From: Pseudomonas sp. F(2018) | GTDB lineage: Bacteria; Pseudomonadota; Gammaproteobacteria; Pseudomonadales; Pseudomonadaceae | Direction: 5' to 3' | Length of the DNA stretch: 64,000 bases | Assembly: GCF_005508865.1 (NCBI RefSeq) | Contig: NZ_SCOM01000001.1 | Coordinates: 1,302,001-1,366,000, forward strand | Part shown: positions 34,754 through 41,128 of the stretch, in pieces | Layout: each line of letters begins with the position of its first letter | Numbering within the stretch: the stretch's first letter is position 1 | Made by a program: the position numbers and the translations under genes | Notes under the pieces: model-generated | Database searches by the model: none | Told to the model about the DNA's origin: nothing | What the model saw: only the letters and a program-made list of their open reading frames with translations

Positions 34754-34777
34754 AAAAAGGCCCCGGCGGACCGGGGC
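34754..34777 (-). terminator. intrinsic terminator within the PL leader (attenuator candidate)
   Basis: On the minus strand GCCCCGG-TCCG-CCGGGGC is followed by C and five T residues. It stands about 600 nt after PL and 105 nt before the first early gene. Without antitermination it would block the whole leftward operon. Confidence 0.8.
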
Positions 34778-35385
34778 AAGTTGCGTGCAGGTGATGCGGG
34801 GAGCGCATCGGGGAGTGATCTGGCCAGGCGCGACCCTGGCTGCGGCATCGGTGCGCTTCTCGGGTAATTGCCGCGTCCGCGGTGACTGTGCCGATGCCCG
34901 GAACTTCAGCGGCCGGAGCCGCCCACATGCGCGCTTGTTCCCGCGCTTCCCGCGTGTTCAAGGGCCAAGCCTAAGGGCTTGGTCCAGCTTCCACGCCTCA
35001 GATCACTCCCCGATCCGCTCGCGCGGATGGGCCGGTCTTTCCCGACTGTCACGCCTTTGTCGCCCAGCGACACATCACGGAATCGAACCGTCCCCCGTCT
35101 CACCGAACCTCTGCGATTGAGCTGGAGTCGAACCAGCCTTTCCGGATGCCCCTGTCGCCAAGGGCATCAAGAAAATCGGTATCTCATGGGCTCCGTTAAG
35201 CCACGGTGGCCTTGGCTGCCTTTCGGCTCTCGGGGGCCCTGTGGGCCCAACAGTCGGCCACGCTGGGTTGGCTGCCGACTCTCGACTTCTGGCGCTTTAC
35301 GCTGCACGCCCGGGGTGAGGCATCCCCTCTGAACCGTCTGGGCCGGTTCATCGCTGCCCATCGCTGGCCGGTTGTGGCTGGCGAT
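34778..35385 (-). ncRNA. structured untranslated leader of the leftward early operon
   Basis: About 600 nt between PL and the terminator contain no convincing gene but many strong hairpins. Examples are CCAAGCC/GGCTTGG (34965-34982), ATCCGC-GCGA-GCGGAT with a GNRA loop on the minus strand (35013-35028), TGTCGC/GCGACA (35058-35072), a T-arm-like hairpin (35077-35091), a tRNA-like junction (35114-35178), GGGCCC/GGGCCC near 35235-35249, and GAACCG/CGGTTC (35331-35349). It may be an antitermination leader similar in principle to HK022 put RNA, or an independent phage RNA. Overlapping basic open frames exist but none has a credible start site. Confidence 0.5.
35114..35178 (-). other. tRNA-like three-way junction
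   Basis: On the minus strand CGATT (35174-35178) pairs with AATCG (35114-35118) and closes two hairpins. One is GATGCCCT/AGGGGCATC (35145-35168), with a 7-nt TGGCGAC loop and one bulged G. The other is GCTGG-TTCGACT-CCAGC (35121-35137), which is exactly a T-arm with a TTCGANT loop. A D-arm and CCA end are missing, so it is not an ordinary tRNA. Confidence 0.45.
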
Positions 35386-35391
35386 GGGGTA

Positions 35392-35452
35392 AATTTAAGC
35401 AAGCTGAAATTAAAGGTCAAGCATGCTGAATGAATAATTTCAGAATGCTGAA
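35392..35452 (-). promoter_or_regulatory. PL promoter and OL operators
   Basis: On the minus strand TTGACC (35415-35420), a 17-bp spacer and TAAATT (35392-35397) form a good promoter. Three copies of a 14-bp palindrome like TTAAGCATGCTGAA lie at 35395-35408, 35417-35430 and 35439-35452, with centres exactly 22 bp apart. The same element occurs at OR beside cI, so CI and Cro should control this promoter. Confidence 0.85.
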
Positions 35453-35464
35453 TGTTGCAGGCAC

Positions 35465-35487
35465 AAAAAAGCCCGCTCGAGGCGGGC
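35465..35487 (-). terminator. terminator of the cI operon
   Basis: GCCCGC/GCGGGC with a 5-nt loop is followed on the minus strand by six T residues. It lies 20 nt after the last gene of the cI operon and just before OL. Confidence 0.85.
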
Positions 35488-35506
35488 TTCTATGAGGTGA
35501 ACTGGT

Positions 35507-35932
35507 TTAGGTCGTGGGCAGTTTGGATAGGCCAACCAGGATCGGGGCCAGGTACTGCTGGACGATCCACCAGGTGCCAGCAACGATGGCGACCAGGGTT
35601 CCAGCAGCGTACATAGCGAGCTGAGCCTTGGTGACCATGTCGGACTTGATGGTATCGGTGCGCTCAATGAGAACAGCCGATTGGGTCTTCAAGACGCCAA
35701 CGTCGCCTTGAATGACCTTAATCGAGTGGGCAATCTCGCCAACGTCGCGCTTGATGTACTCGACGTCGCTTTCGAGCTTCGCTACTCGCGCTTCCACGCC
35801 GTTGCCTCCAGGTGGTTCATGACCTCCAGTATGGTCGCCACCGCCGCCATTGTCACCGCCTTTCCTGGCCTGCTCCCTGGCGTTCTTCAGCACGGTGAGA
35901 GCTTCCTGAACGCTCGTATTGACGTTACTCAT
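35507..35932 (-). CDS. lysogenic accessory protein: coiled coil plus C-terminal membrane anchor
   Basis: The 141-residue protein has a flexible Gly-rich segment (about 24-45), a long coiled coil (about 46-100, VEARVAKLESDVEYIKRDVGEIAHSI), one membrane segment (about 107-125) and a short tail. This layout resembles XhlA-like holin accessory proteins and also the late gene at 60945. It is last in the cI operon, in the place of lambda rexAB, so I infer expression in the lysogen and a possible role in superinfection exclusion or membrane defence. It overlaps the gene before it by 8 nt. Confidence 0.65.
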   Translation of the reverse strand: MSNVNTSVQEALTVLKNAREQARKGGDNGGGGDHTGGHEPPGGNGVEARVAKLESDVEYIKRDVGEIAHSIKVIQGDVGVLKTQSAVLIERTDTIKSDMVTKAQLAMYAAGTLVAIVAGTWWIVQQYLAPILVGLSKLPTT

Positions 35933-36203
35933 GGCCCCTCCCGAACAACTCCCTGATAGTTACTGGCGTAGTGAGATTTGGTAACGCTGTTTCCATCTGC
36001 TCGATAATCTTGTCGATGATCTGCAGCGATTCTTCAGCTTTTTCTTTTGTCTCTGCTGATACGGCAGGGTCTTCTTTTATAGCATTGGCCAATGTCAGCG
36101 TTGCCCTAGCCTGAAACATTGAAATCACAAACAGTTGGCCAATGTTCTGGCCGATTAATTCTACAAAATCCTTCGGTTGATCTTCTTTACTATCATCGCT
36201 CAT
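35925..36203 (-). CDS. lysogenic accessory protein of unknown function
   Basis: The 92-residue, largely helical protein (MSDDSKEDQPKDFVELIGQN, then LFVISMFQARATLTLANAIKED and a charged helix) is from an AT-richer stretch than the rest of the prophage. It overlaps both neighbours (11 nt upstream, 8 nt downstream). No family is recognised. It probably acts together with the membrane proteins of the same operon. Confidence 0.65.
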   Translation of the reverse strand: MSDDSKEDQPKDFVELIGQNIGQLFVISMFQARATLTLANAIKEDPAVSAETKEKAEESLQIIDKIIEQMETALPNLTTPVTIRELFGRGHE

Positions 36204-36324
36204 ACATGAACATCCCCATCGCAATAACAAGCACCATCAACAGCCAGCACCCCGCGAACCATATTGGTCTACGGTCGCCGTTAAAGGCGCGGTCGATCCA
36301 GTAGAGGAGGGAGCGGAGGCTCAT
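36193..36324 (-). CDS. small membrane protein of the cI operon (43 aa)
   Basis: The short frame MSLRSLLYWIDRAFNGDRRP is followed by one hydrophobic segment (about 21-40). Its ATG overlaps the stop of the 138-residue protein gene (ATGA at 36321-36324), and its end overlaps the next start by 11 nt. This double coupling is the main evidence. The function is unknown. Confidence 0.6.
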   Translation of the reverse strand: MSLRSLLYWIDRAFNGDRRPIWFAGCWLLMVLVIAMGMFMYER

Positions 36325-36737
36325 CCGCAGTCGGCCCTAGACACCGTAATGGCGGTGATCAAATTCCCCGTCTTGTCTCGATACTGATATTCAAAGGCGA
36401 TACCCGCCCCAAGTGCCTTGTTTAAGTCGCCACCGCATAGCTGTGAGACAACGGCAGGCTTTATCTTGGCTAGCTCTTCGCGATCGATATTTGCCGCTGA
36501 TAGTCCCGTGATGGTGTAGTGGGTTATTACTACAGAGCCTGAGCCTGCAGTTGCTCTATCGAGCACCGTTACTTCATCAATTGTTCTCGGGGCAGTTTTG
36601 TTTATCTCGGCGGCAATTTTTAGTGCAAGTTCGTGGCCAGCGCTACTTCTGCTGCGGTTGTCGAAGTACACCTTTGCAGCCGCAAAGATCAACACCCCGA
36701 CAGAGAGCAGTGCGACGTTTCGCCATGTGCTCGTCAT
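36321..36737 (-). CDS. exported or membrane-anchored accessory protein of the cI operon
   Basis: The 138-residue protein has an N-terminal hydrophobic segment (about residues 8-25) that could be a signal anchor. A soluble domain of about 110 residues with two Cys (SQLCGGDLN and the C-terminal RADCG) follows, suggesting a periplasmic disulfide. AGGAGG lies 6 nt before the ATG at 36737. It follows cI by 18 nt. Base composition is lower in GC than the flanks. Not recognised as a known family. Confidence 0.65.
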   Translation of the reverse strand: MTSTWRNVALLSVGVLIFAAAKVYFDNRSRSSAGHELALKIAAEINKTAPRTIDEVTVLDRATAGSGSVVITHYTITGLSAANIDREELAKIKPAVVSQLCGGDLNKALGAGIAFEYQYRDKTGNLITAITVSRADCG

Positions 36738-36755
36738 GGTCAACCTCCTGTTGGA

Positions 36756-37421
36756 CTAAAGCCCCGTGATCTTCGCGTCCACGACGCGGCCGATTAGCCG
36801 CCACTCGCCATCCATTTCAACCGTCTTGAACGTCGGATTCAGCGGCACCAGGTACTCAGTACCGGCATCGCGGACGTACTGCTTGAAGGTGGTTTCGCCG
36901 TCGCGGTGTTTAGCAATGTAGAACTTGCCGCTGATCACGTCGAAGCCTTCTGGGCGCACCAGGATCTTGATCCCCTCGGGAAAGCTGGGGGTGCCGTCTG
37001 ACTTCATGGAGAGCCCTTTGACTGTAAGCCAATATCCATACAGGCCGGCATTTTCTGTCGACTCGATCATTTCCTCCCCGTCGCCTGGGCAGTGATTGTC
37101 TGGTGATTCTGCGCGCTCTCCGGCGGCAACCCAGCTGATCAGCGGGTAGTGCTTGGGTGATCGATGCGGCTGCAGGGCAGGGGCGATGTTCCCATGCTCG
37201 TCGATCTGTTCCCGCTCAGGGCCCTCGCCAATCCCGAGCCACTGAGCAGCGAAGCCGGTGGCCTTCGCCAGGGCGAACAGGTTCTCCGGTTTGAGGCTTT
37301 TGCTCTCGCCGCTGATCCACTGGGTAACGGATGAGGGGGCAACGCCGCACGCGGCAGCGATCTCGCCCTTTCTCTTGCCGCTGAGCTCGATGGCTCGGGC
37401 TATACGCTCGTGTCTTTCCAT
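36756..37421 (-). CDS. cI: CI-type repressor with S24 self-cleavage domain
   Basis: The 221-residue repressor has an N-terminal helix-turn-helix (GEIAAACGVAPSSVTQWISGE, about 20-42) and a C-terminal LexA/S24 domain. The Ala-Gly cleavage site is in SWVAAGERAES (about 115), the catalytic Ser in VKGLSMKSDG and the Lys in ETTFKQYVRD. RecA-stimulated self-cleavage should induce the phage. It is transcribed leftward from OR and followed by four accessory genes. A longer frame extends to 37496 through the operators, so I start at 37421. Confidence 0.92.
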   Translation of the reverse strand: MERHERIARAIELSGKRKGEIAAACGVAPSSVTQWISGESKSLKPENLFALAKATGFAAQWLGIGEGPEREQIDEHGNIAPALQPHRSPKHYPLISWVAAGERAESPDNHCPGDGEEMIESTENAGLYGYWLTVKGLSMKSDGTPSFPEGIKILVRPEGFDVISGKFYIAKHRDGETTFKQYVRDAGTEYLVPLNPTFKTVEMDGEWRLIGRVVDAKITGL

Positions 37422-37431
37422 GCGGCTGACA

Positions 37432-37504
37432 TTAAGCGAGCTGAAGTTAAGCATGCAGTATGCTGAAGACACGGCTTGACCCCTTAAATTAAGCATGCTG
37501 AAAT
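37432..37504 (+). promoter_or_regulatory. OR operators and PR promoter
   Basis: TTGACC (37476-37481), a 17-bp spacer and TGAAAT (37499-37504) give a rightward promoter for cro. Operator copies lie at 37432-37445 (TTAAGCGAGCTGAA), 37454-37467 (weaker; centre 22 bp from the first) and 37489-37502 (TTAAGCATGCTGAA). The leftward cI promoter must lie in the same 100 bp but has no strong match. Confidence 0.82.
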
Positions 37505-37531
37505 CACTGCATTCCGCCAGAGGAGTGCGTG

Positions 37532-37720
37532 ATGAAAACCAAATGTGCAGCCGATCATTTCGGCTCGAAGAAGAAGCTTGCCGAGGCGCTTGGCATCAGT
37601 CCGAGCGCCGTCACCATGTGGGGTGACGAGGTCCCGGAGCTGCGCCAGTACCAGATCGAGCGGATCACCAAAGGAAAGGTGAAGCGCGGCGATAGCGGTG
37701 CTCAACAGCTGGCGTCCTGA
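37532..37720 (+). CDS. cro: Cro-like repressor
   Basis: The 62-residue helix-turn-helix protein (HFGSKKKLAEALGISPSAVTMWGDEVPELRQYQIERITKGK) lies opposite cI across OR, as Cro does in lambdoid phages. AGGAG is 6 nt before the ATG at 37532. It should bind the OR/OL palindromes and shut off cI and early transcription. It is followed 2 nt later by the CII-like gene. Confidence 0.85.
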   Translation: MKTKCAADHFGSKKKLAEALGISPSAVTMWGDEVPELRQYQIERITKGKVKRGDSGAQQLAS

Positions 37721-37722
37721 TC

Positions 37723-38031
37723 ATGAACACGGAGCAATTGAGCCAGGAACAGACGGTAAGGGCCCGCAAGAACTACGCCGTTCTCATGCAGCGCCTTGCG
37801 TCGATAGGCAATGCACCGGTTGCGCTTGCAGTCGGTTGCGACGAGGCGACGATCAGCCGGATGAAGCCTGAGAAGTTCGAGCAGCTGTGCCAGATCCTGG
37901 CCGTGCTCGACCTGAAGGTGGTGCCGAGCACCATGAAGTGCTTCGACGAGCGCGACATCGAGACGATCCTGCACCAGGCCAAGCGCTGGATGGACCACGT
38001 CCAGGGCATCGACCAGCTGGAGTTCGACTGA
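37723..38031 (+). CDS. CII-like transcriptional activator
   Basis: The 102-residue protein resembles phage CII: ARKNYAVLMQRLASIGNAPVALAVGCDEATISRMKPEKFEQLCQIL contains the helix-turn-helix, followed by a LDLKVVP segment and an acidic tail. CII activates the lysogenic promoters for repressor and integrase. Position right after cro supports the call. Confidence 0.82.
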   Translation: MNTEQLSQEQTVRARKNYAVLMQRLASIGNAPVALAVGCDEATISRMKPEKFEQLCQILAVLDLKVVPSTMKCFDERDIETILHQAKRWMDHVQGIDQLEFD

Positions 38032-38033
38032 CG

Positions 38034-38981
38034 ATGCCGGCGTTCCAGATCAACGATGCAGAGTGGGCCGCCCTGGTTGAAGAGCCAGGCGACGTGTTCC
38101 TGCTGTATTGCTCGATCAGGCGATACATGGACTACGCAACCGGCATTGCCGGCATTCGCCGTCGCCTCAGCGAGCAGATGCTTCGCGAGGTGCTGTACAT
38201 CGCGCCCACCAGGGGCCGGCACGACGCCGGATCACCCACCCGCCAGCGCGTCAGGTCGGTGCTCGATCGCCTGGTGACCCTCGATGCAATCCGCCCTATA
38301 GGCCCCATGGTCTACCAGCTGCCGCTCGCGAGTAGGGATGGTCTGCCCGAAACATCAGCAACCGATCAGCAACCAGATCAGCAACCAGATCAGCAACCAC
38401 CCGAGACACAGCCAGAACCCAGCAATAACGGTGCTTCTAGCGAGGACGGGCAGGGATCAGCAACCGGATCAGAAACACCGGACGCGCCGATCAGCAACCT
38501 ACCTCCGTTATCCGGAGTTCTTCCTACGTCACGTCACCGCGCGCACGAGCAAAACGACCGCTTCCCGATGCACGACGACTGGCTGCCCACCAGCACTGGC
38601 TGGAAAGCCACAGCGCTTCGCAATGGCCTAGGCGCCATCAACATCAGCGCGGATGTGCTGATGGAGTTTCGTTCGTACTGGATCAACCGCCCCGACAAGT
38701 ACCAATCCCAAGGCCAGTGGGAACACGAACTGGCGCAGAAGCTCAAGCGGGAGAATCGCTATGCACAAGCCAACGGACTCAGCACCAGCTCCGGCACCGG
38801 AACTGGCAAGCAGCGTTCTCTCTCAGCTCCAGACCGAGTCCGGCAATCCATCGAGCAGCAGCGAGCCGCGCAAGGCGGTGGAGCCGCTGCGCATGGAACT
38901 GATGGAAAAGCTGTGGGTGACGATGGTGGAGACCTTCGGCCACCGCTGGACGTCGAGTTTCGGCGACTGCCCGAGGCCTGA
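38034..38981 (+). CDS. O-like replication initiator with DnaT-like domain
   Basis: The 315-residue protein has an N-terminal winged-helix-like domain (about 1-95) and a repetitive Gln/Pro linker (DQQP units, about 107-125). A DnaT-like C-terminal domain follows (FPMHDDWLPTS, then ISADVLMEFRSYWINRPDKYQSQGQWEHELAQKLKRE). Like lambda O, it carries iterons inside its own gene (38353-38399), the probable origin. The last 220 nt overlap the P-like gene in another frame. The start at 38034 follows the CII-like stop by 2 nt. Confidence 0.8.
   Translation: MPAFQINDAEWAALVEEPGDVFLLYCSIRRYMDYATGIAGIRRRLSEQMLREVLYIAPTRGRHDAGSPTRQRVRSVLDRLVTLDAIRPIGPMVYQLPLASRDGLPETSATDQQPDQQPDQQPPETQPEPSNNGASSEDGQGSATGSETPDAPISNLPPLSGVLPTSRHRAHEQNDRFPMHDDWLPTSTGWKATALRNGLGAINISADVLMEFRSYWINRPDKYQSQGQWEHELAQKLKRENRYAQANGLSTSSGTGTGKQRSLSAPDRVRQSIEQQRAAQGGGAAAHGTDGKAVGDDGGDLRPPLDVEFRRLPEA
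38353..38399 (+). repeat. iterons, candidate phage replication origin
   Basis: GATCAGCAACCA occurs three times head to tail at 38364, 38376 and 38388, preceded by CATCAGCAACC at 38353. Related ATCAGCAACC units recur near 38457 and 38491. They lie within the O-like gene and encode its DQQP linker, as lambda ori iterons lie within O. Confidence 0.65.
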
Positions 38982-39495
38982 TCACGCCTGGGCAAAGCAC
39001 CTGAGCGGCTTGAACGGCCGGCAGATCGCCAACGGCCTGTCGCAGCTGAACGACCTCGAGGACAAGCGGTTTCCGCCTTCGGCTACGCAGTTCCGTGCCA
39101 TGTGCCTGCACGTCCCTGGTCTGCCCAGCGAGGCCGAGGCATGGGACCAGGCGCTGCGCGCCGACTACGGTCACGAGGCGGTGAGGGTGGCAGCAGAGGC
39201 CACCGGCACGTTCGACCTGCGCACGGCCAAGCTCAACGACAAGGGCCTGCGCGACCGCTTCAACCGCAACTTCGCCATCGTTCGAGCCCGCGCCGTGATG
39301 GGCAAGCCGCTGGACGACAAGATCGCCGAGGGCATCGGCCACGAGTCGAAGAGCCCGATGCAGCAGCAGCTGGCCTCGATGCACCAGACCGCCCGCGACC
39401 TGATCACCGCCCAGGGCCTGCCCACCGATGGCAAGGCAGCACGCGCCCATCTGCTGGCGATGCTGGGCATCAAACGGAGAGACAACCATGCATGA
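38761..39495 (+). CDS. phage replication protein P-like
   Basis: The 244-residue protein resembles the replication P family, which loads host DnaB helicase onto the phage initiator. Visible features are MEKLWVTMVETFGHRWTSSFGD, HLSGLNGRQIANGLSQLND and FPPSATQFRAMCL. GGGAG stands 7 nt before the ATG at 38761, giving a 221-nt overlap with the O-like gene. An ATG at 38893 (MELMEKLW) is an alternative that would cut most of the overlap. The stop overlaps the RusA-like gene by 8 nt. Confidence 0.82.
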   Translation: MHKPTDSAPAPAPELASSVLSQLQTESGNPSSSSEPRKAVEPLRMELMEKLWVTMVETFGHRWTSSFGDCPRPDHAWAKHLSGLNGRQIANGLSQLNDLEDKRFPPSATQFRAMCLHVPGLPSEAEAWDQALRADYGHEAVRVAAEATGTFDLRTAKLNDKGLRDRFNRNFAIVRARAVMGKPLDDKIAEGIGHESKSPMQQQLASMHQTARDLITAQGLPTDGKAARAHLLAMLGIKRRDNHA

Positions 39496-39931
39496 CCTCA
39501 AGCCGGTTTCGTTCGTGGTGCCAGGCGAGCCGATCGGCAAAGGCCGTCCCCGCGTCGGCAAGGTGGGCAACCATGCCCGGCTGTTCACGCCGAAGAAGAC
39601 GGCCAACTACGAGAGCCTGATCGCCGTGGTTGCTCAGCAGGCCATGGCCGAGCGCGAGCTGCTCGCAGGCCCCGTGCTGATGGAGCTGCGCATAGTTCTG
39701 CCGGTGGCGCCGTCCTGGTCGAAGAAAAAGACCGCCGCGGCGCTCGCTGGCGAAGTGATGCCGACCAAGAAGCCGGACGCCGACAACGTGCTCAAGGCGA
39801 TCTGCGACGGCATCAACGGCATCGTCTTCCGCGACGACGTCCAGGTCGTGAACGTCTCCATGTCGAAGCGCTTCGGGGAGACCCCAGGCGTTGCTGTTCG
39901 CGTTGTTCCGCTGGTGGGGGAGTGTTCGTGA
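39488..39931 (+). CDS. rusA: RusA-family Holliday junction resolvase
   Basis: The 147-residue protein matches RusA: GEPIGKGRPRVGKVGN at the N-terminus and the metal-binding Asp cluster KPDADNVLKAICDGINGIVFRDDVQV (about 97-122). It cuts four-way junctions formed during phage replication and recombination. It overlaps the P-like gene upstream and the small gene downstream (TGATG at 39929-39933). Confidence 0.92.
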   Translation: MHDLKPVSFVVPGEPIGKGRPRVGKVGNHARLFTPKKTANYESLIAVVAQQAMAERELLAGPVLMELRIVLPVAPSWSKKKTAAALAGEVMPTKKPDADNVLKAICDGINGIVFRDDVQVVNVSMSKRFGETPGVAVRVVPLVGECS

Positions 39932-40164
39932 TGCGTTGGTCTTGCAGAGAGCTGCAGGACGGCTGGGTAATGCTCGCCGTCGACGTGTACCTGGCCGAGG
40001 ACTACGCGCCAGAGGCGATGGCTGGCATCCGCTACGCCGTGCACCCGTTCAACTTCGACGAGGACCCGGAGGCGTTCTGGTTGGTCATCTCCGAAATGCA
40101 GCAGAGGGCGGCGATGGTCGCCCAGCCACTCGCAGCATCGCGCGCGTGCGCGTTTGGGGACTGA
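39931..40164 (+). CDS. phage hypothetical protein
   Basis: The 77-residue protein (MRWSCRELQDGWVMLAVDVY) is acidic with several aromatics. No family is recognised. The start is set by the TGATG overlap with rusA; it is followed 2 nt later by the helix-turn-helix gene. Confidence 0.65.
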   Translation: MRWSCRELQDGWVMLAVDVYLAEDYAPEAMAGIRYAVHPFNFDEDPEAFWLVISEMQQRAAMVAQPLAASRACAFGD

Positions 40165-40166
40165 CC

Positions 40167-40430
40167 ATGCAGGCCGCCCAGCCGATGCGGGTCGACTGGT
40201 TCCAGGTCATTGCCGACATCAGCCGGCATGGCTACAGCACGCAGTCGCTGGCGGATGCTGTGGCCGTGCCCAAGTCAACCCTGCTGGGCTGGAAGCAGGG
40301 CGCCGAGCCTCGGTATAGCGAGGGCGAGCGCCTGGTTGCGTTCTGGTGCCAGCAGACGTGCCGGGAGCGCGCCCTGCTGCCGATGGTTGGCCCGGATGAC
40401 TGGTGGGCATACCACGCCAGGGCCAAATAG
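40167..40430 (+). CDS. small helix-turn-helix protein at the early/late boundary
   Basis: The 87-residue protein has a clear helix-turn-helix (GYSTQSLADAVAVPKSTLLGWKQGAEPRYSEGERLVAFW). It is the last gene before the structural operon, the place where lambdoid phages encode the late regulator Q. It has no Q similarity that I can see but could be the late activator. Its stop codon overlaps the first copy of the repeated GTCGG hairpin. Confidence 0.7.
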   Translation: MQAAQPMRVDWFQVIADISRHGYSTQSLADAVAVPKSTLLGWKQGAEPRYSEGERLVAFWCQQTCRERALLPMVGPDDWWAYHARAK

Positions 40431-40443
40431 TCGGGAAACCGAC
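40430..40443 (+). repeat. late-operon hairpin element, copy 1
   Basis: GTCGGGAAACCGAC is a 5-bp perfect stem closed by a GAAA (GNRA) tetraloop, preceded by AAATA. It begins in the stop codon of the helix-turn-helix gene, 57 nt before the first structural gene. Confidence 0.85.
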
Positions 40444-40460
40444 CAACCCCCACACCGATG

Positions 40461-40496
40461 CTGTCCTCGCCGTTGAACCCCATCAACCGAGGACAG
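40461..40496 (+). promoter_or_regulatory. hairpin sequestering the ribosome binding site of the 40501 gene
   Basis: CTGTCCTCG (40461-40469) pairs perfectly with CGAGGACAG (40488-40496). GTTGA/TCAAC extends the helix across a 2-nt bulge. The paired GAGGA is the Shine-Dalgarno for the ATG at 40501. Confidence 0.65.
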
Positions 40497-40500
40497 ACCA

Positions 40501-40917
40501 ATGCCCGCCCCCGATACCCTGACCCCGCAGACCCCCGGCGAGACCGCCACCACGCCGGCGGCCGCTGATCCGAGCGCCACCACCAATGGCCAGGCGCCGC
40601 AGCAATCCACCACGACTACCGAGACCCCGCCGGCCGCGCCTGTGTTCAAGACCCTGCACAAGGGCGGCGGCAAGCATGTCGTTGTCGATGCTGCCGGCGC
40701 CGTGGTCGGCGACTTCAAGGGCACCAAGGCCGAGGCGGAAGCTGAGGCTCTGCGCCTGGCCGCAGGCGGCGAGCCGCTGAAGGCCGCCCAGGTCGAGCAG
40801 GCACCAGCCACGCCGGCGGCCGCGGCCAAGCCAGACGCCATCGACCCCACCACCCTCAAGCAGCCCGTGCTGACCCCTGACGGTTGGCTGTGCCCGGCGC
40901 CGAAGCAGGAGGGCTGA
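40501..40917 (+). CDS. phage hypothetical protein, first gene of the structural operon
   Basis: The 138-residue protein is of low complexity (Ala, Pro, Thr rich) with a folded-looking core FKTLHKGGGKHVVVDAAGAVVGDFKGTKAEAEAEAL (about 50-85) and a C-terminal TPDGWLCPAPKQ. It may be a minor head or virion protein. No family is recognised. Confidence 0.65.
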   Translation: MPAPDTLTPQTPGETATTPAAADPSATTNGQAPQQSTTTTETPPAAPVFKTLHKGGGKHVVVDAAGAVVGDFKGTKAEAEAEALRLAAGGEPLKAAQVEQAPATPAAAAKPDAIDPTTLKQPVLTPDGWLCPAPKQEG

Positions 40918-40920
40918 CCC

Positions 40921-41127
40921 ATGGGAAGCAAGCCGAAGAAGCCGAAGGTCGTGCAGCAGCCTGACCCGCAGGTCGAGGCCCAGAAGGCTGCCGATGCCGC
41001 AGCCGCCAAGGCCAACGAAGAGACGGCCGTGCGCAAGAAGCGCAAGGCGGAGAGCTCGCTGCTGTCGTCCGGCGGCGCGCAGGGAATCACCGTCTTGTCC
41101 CAGGGCAAGTCCACTCTCGGATCCTGA
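40921..41127 (+). CDS. small head-associated protein
   Basis: The 68-residue Lys/Ala-rich protein (MGSKPKKPKVVQQPDPQVEA, ending SSGGAQGITVLSQGKSTLGS) is of a type often found just before podovirus portal genes. It starts 3 nt after the previous stop. The exact function is unknown. Confidence 0.65.
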   Translation: MGSKPKKPKVVQQPDPQVEAQKAADAAAAKANEETAVRKKRKAESSLLSSGGAQGITVLSQGKSTLGS

Positions 41128-41128
41128 T

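Noticed and set aside
35041..35200. A tmRNA or complete tRNA gene on the minus strand
   Set aside because: Only T-arm-like elements are present; there is no D-arm, no CCA end and no tmRNA tag frame, so I report a tRNA-like structure only.
35167..35420. Overlapping basic open frames in the PL leader, one Arg-rich (starting MNRPRRFRGD) that could recall an N protein
   Set aside because: All three minus frames stay open here because of base composition, no frame has a ribosome binding site, and hairpins dominate. I keep it as an untranslated leader but note an N-like peptide is not excluded.
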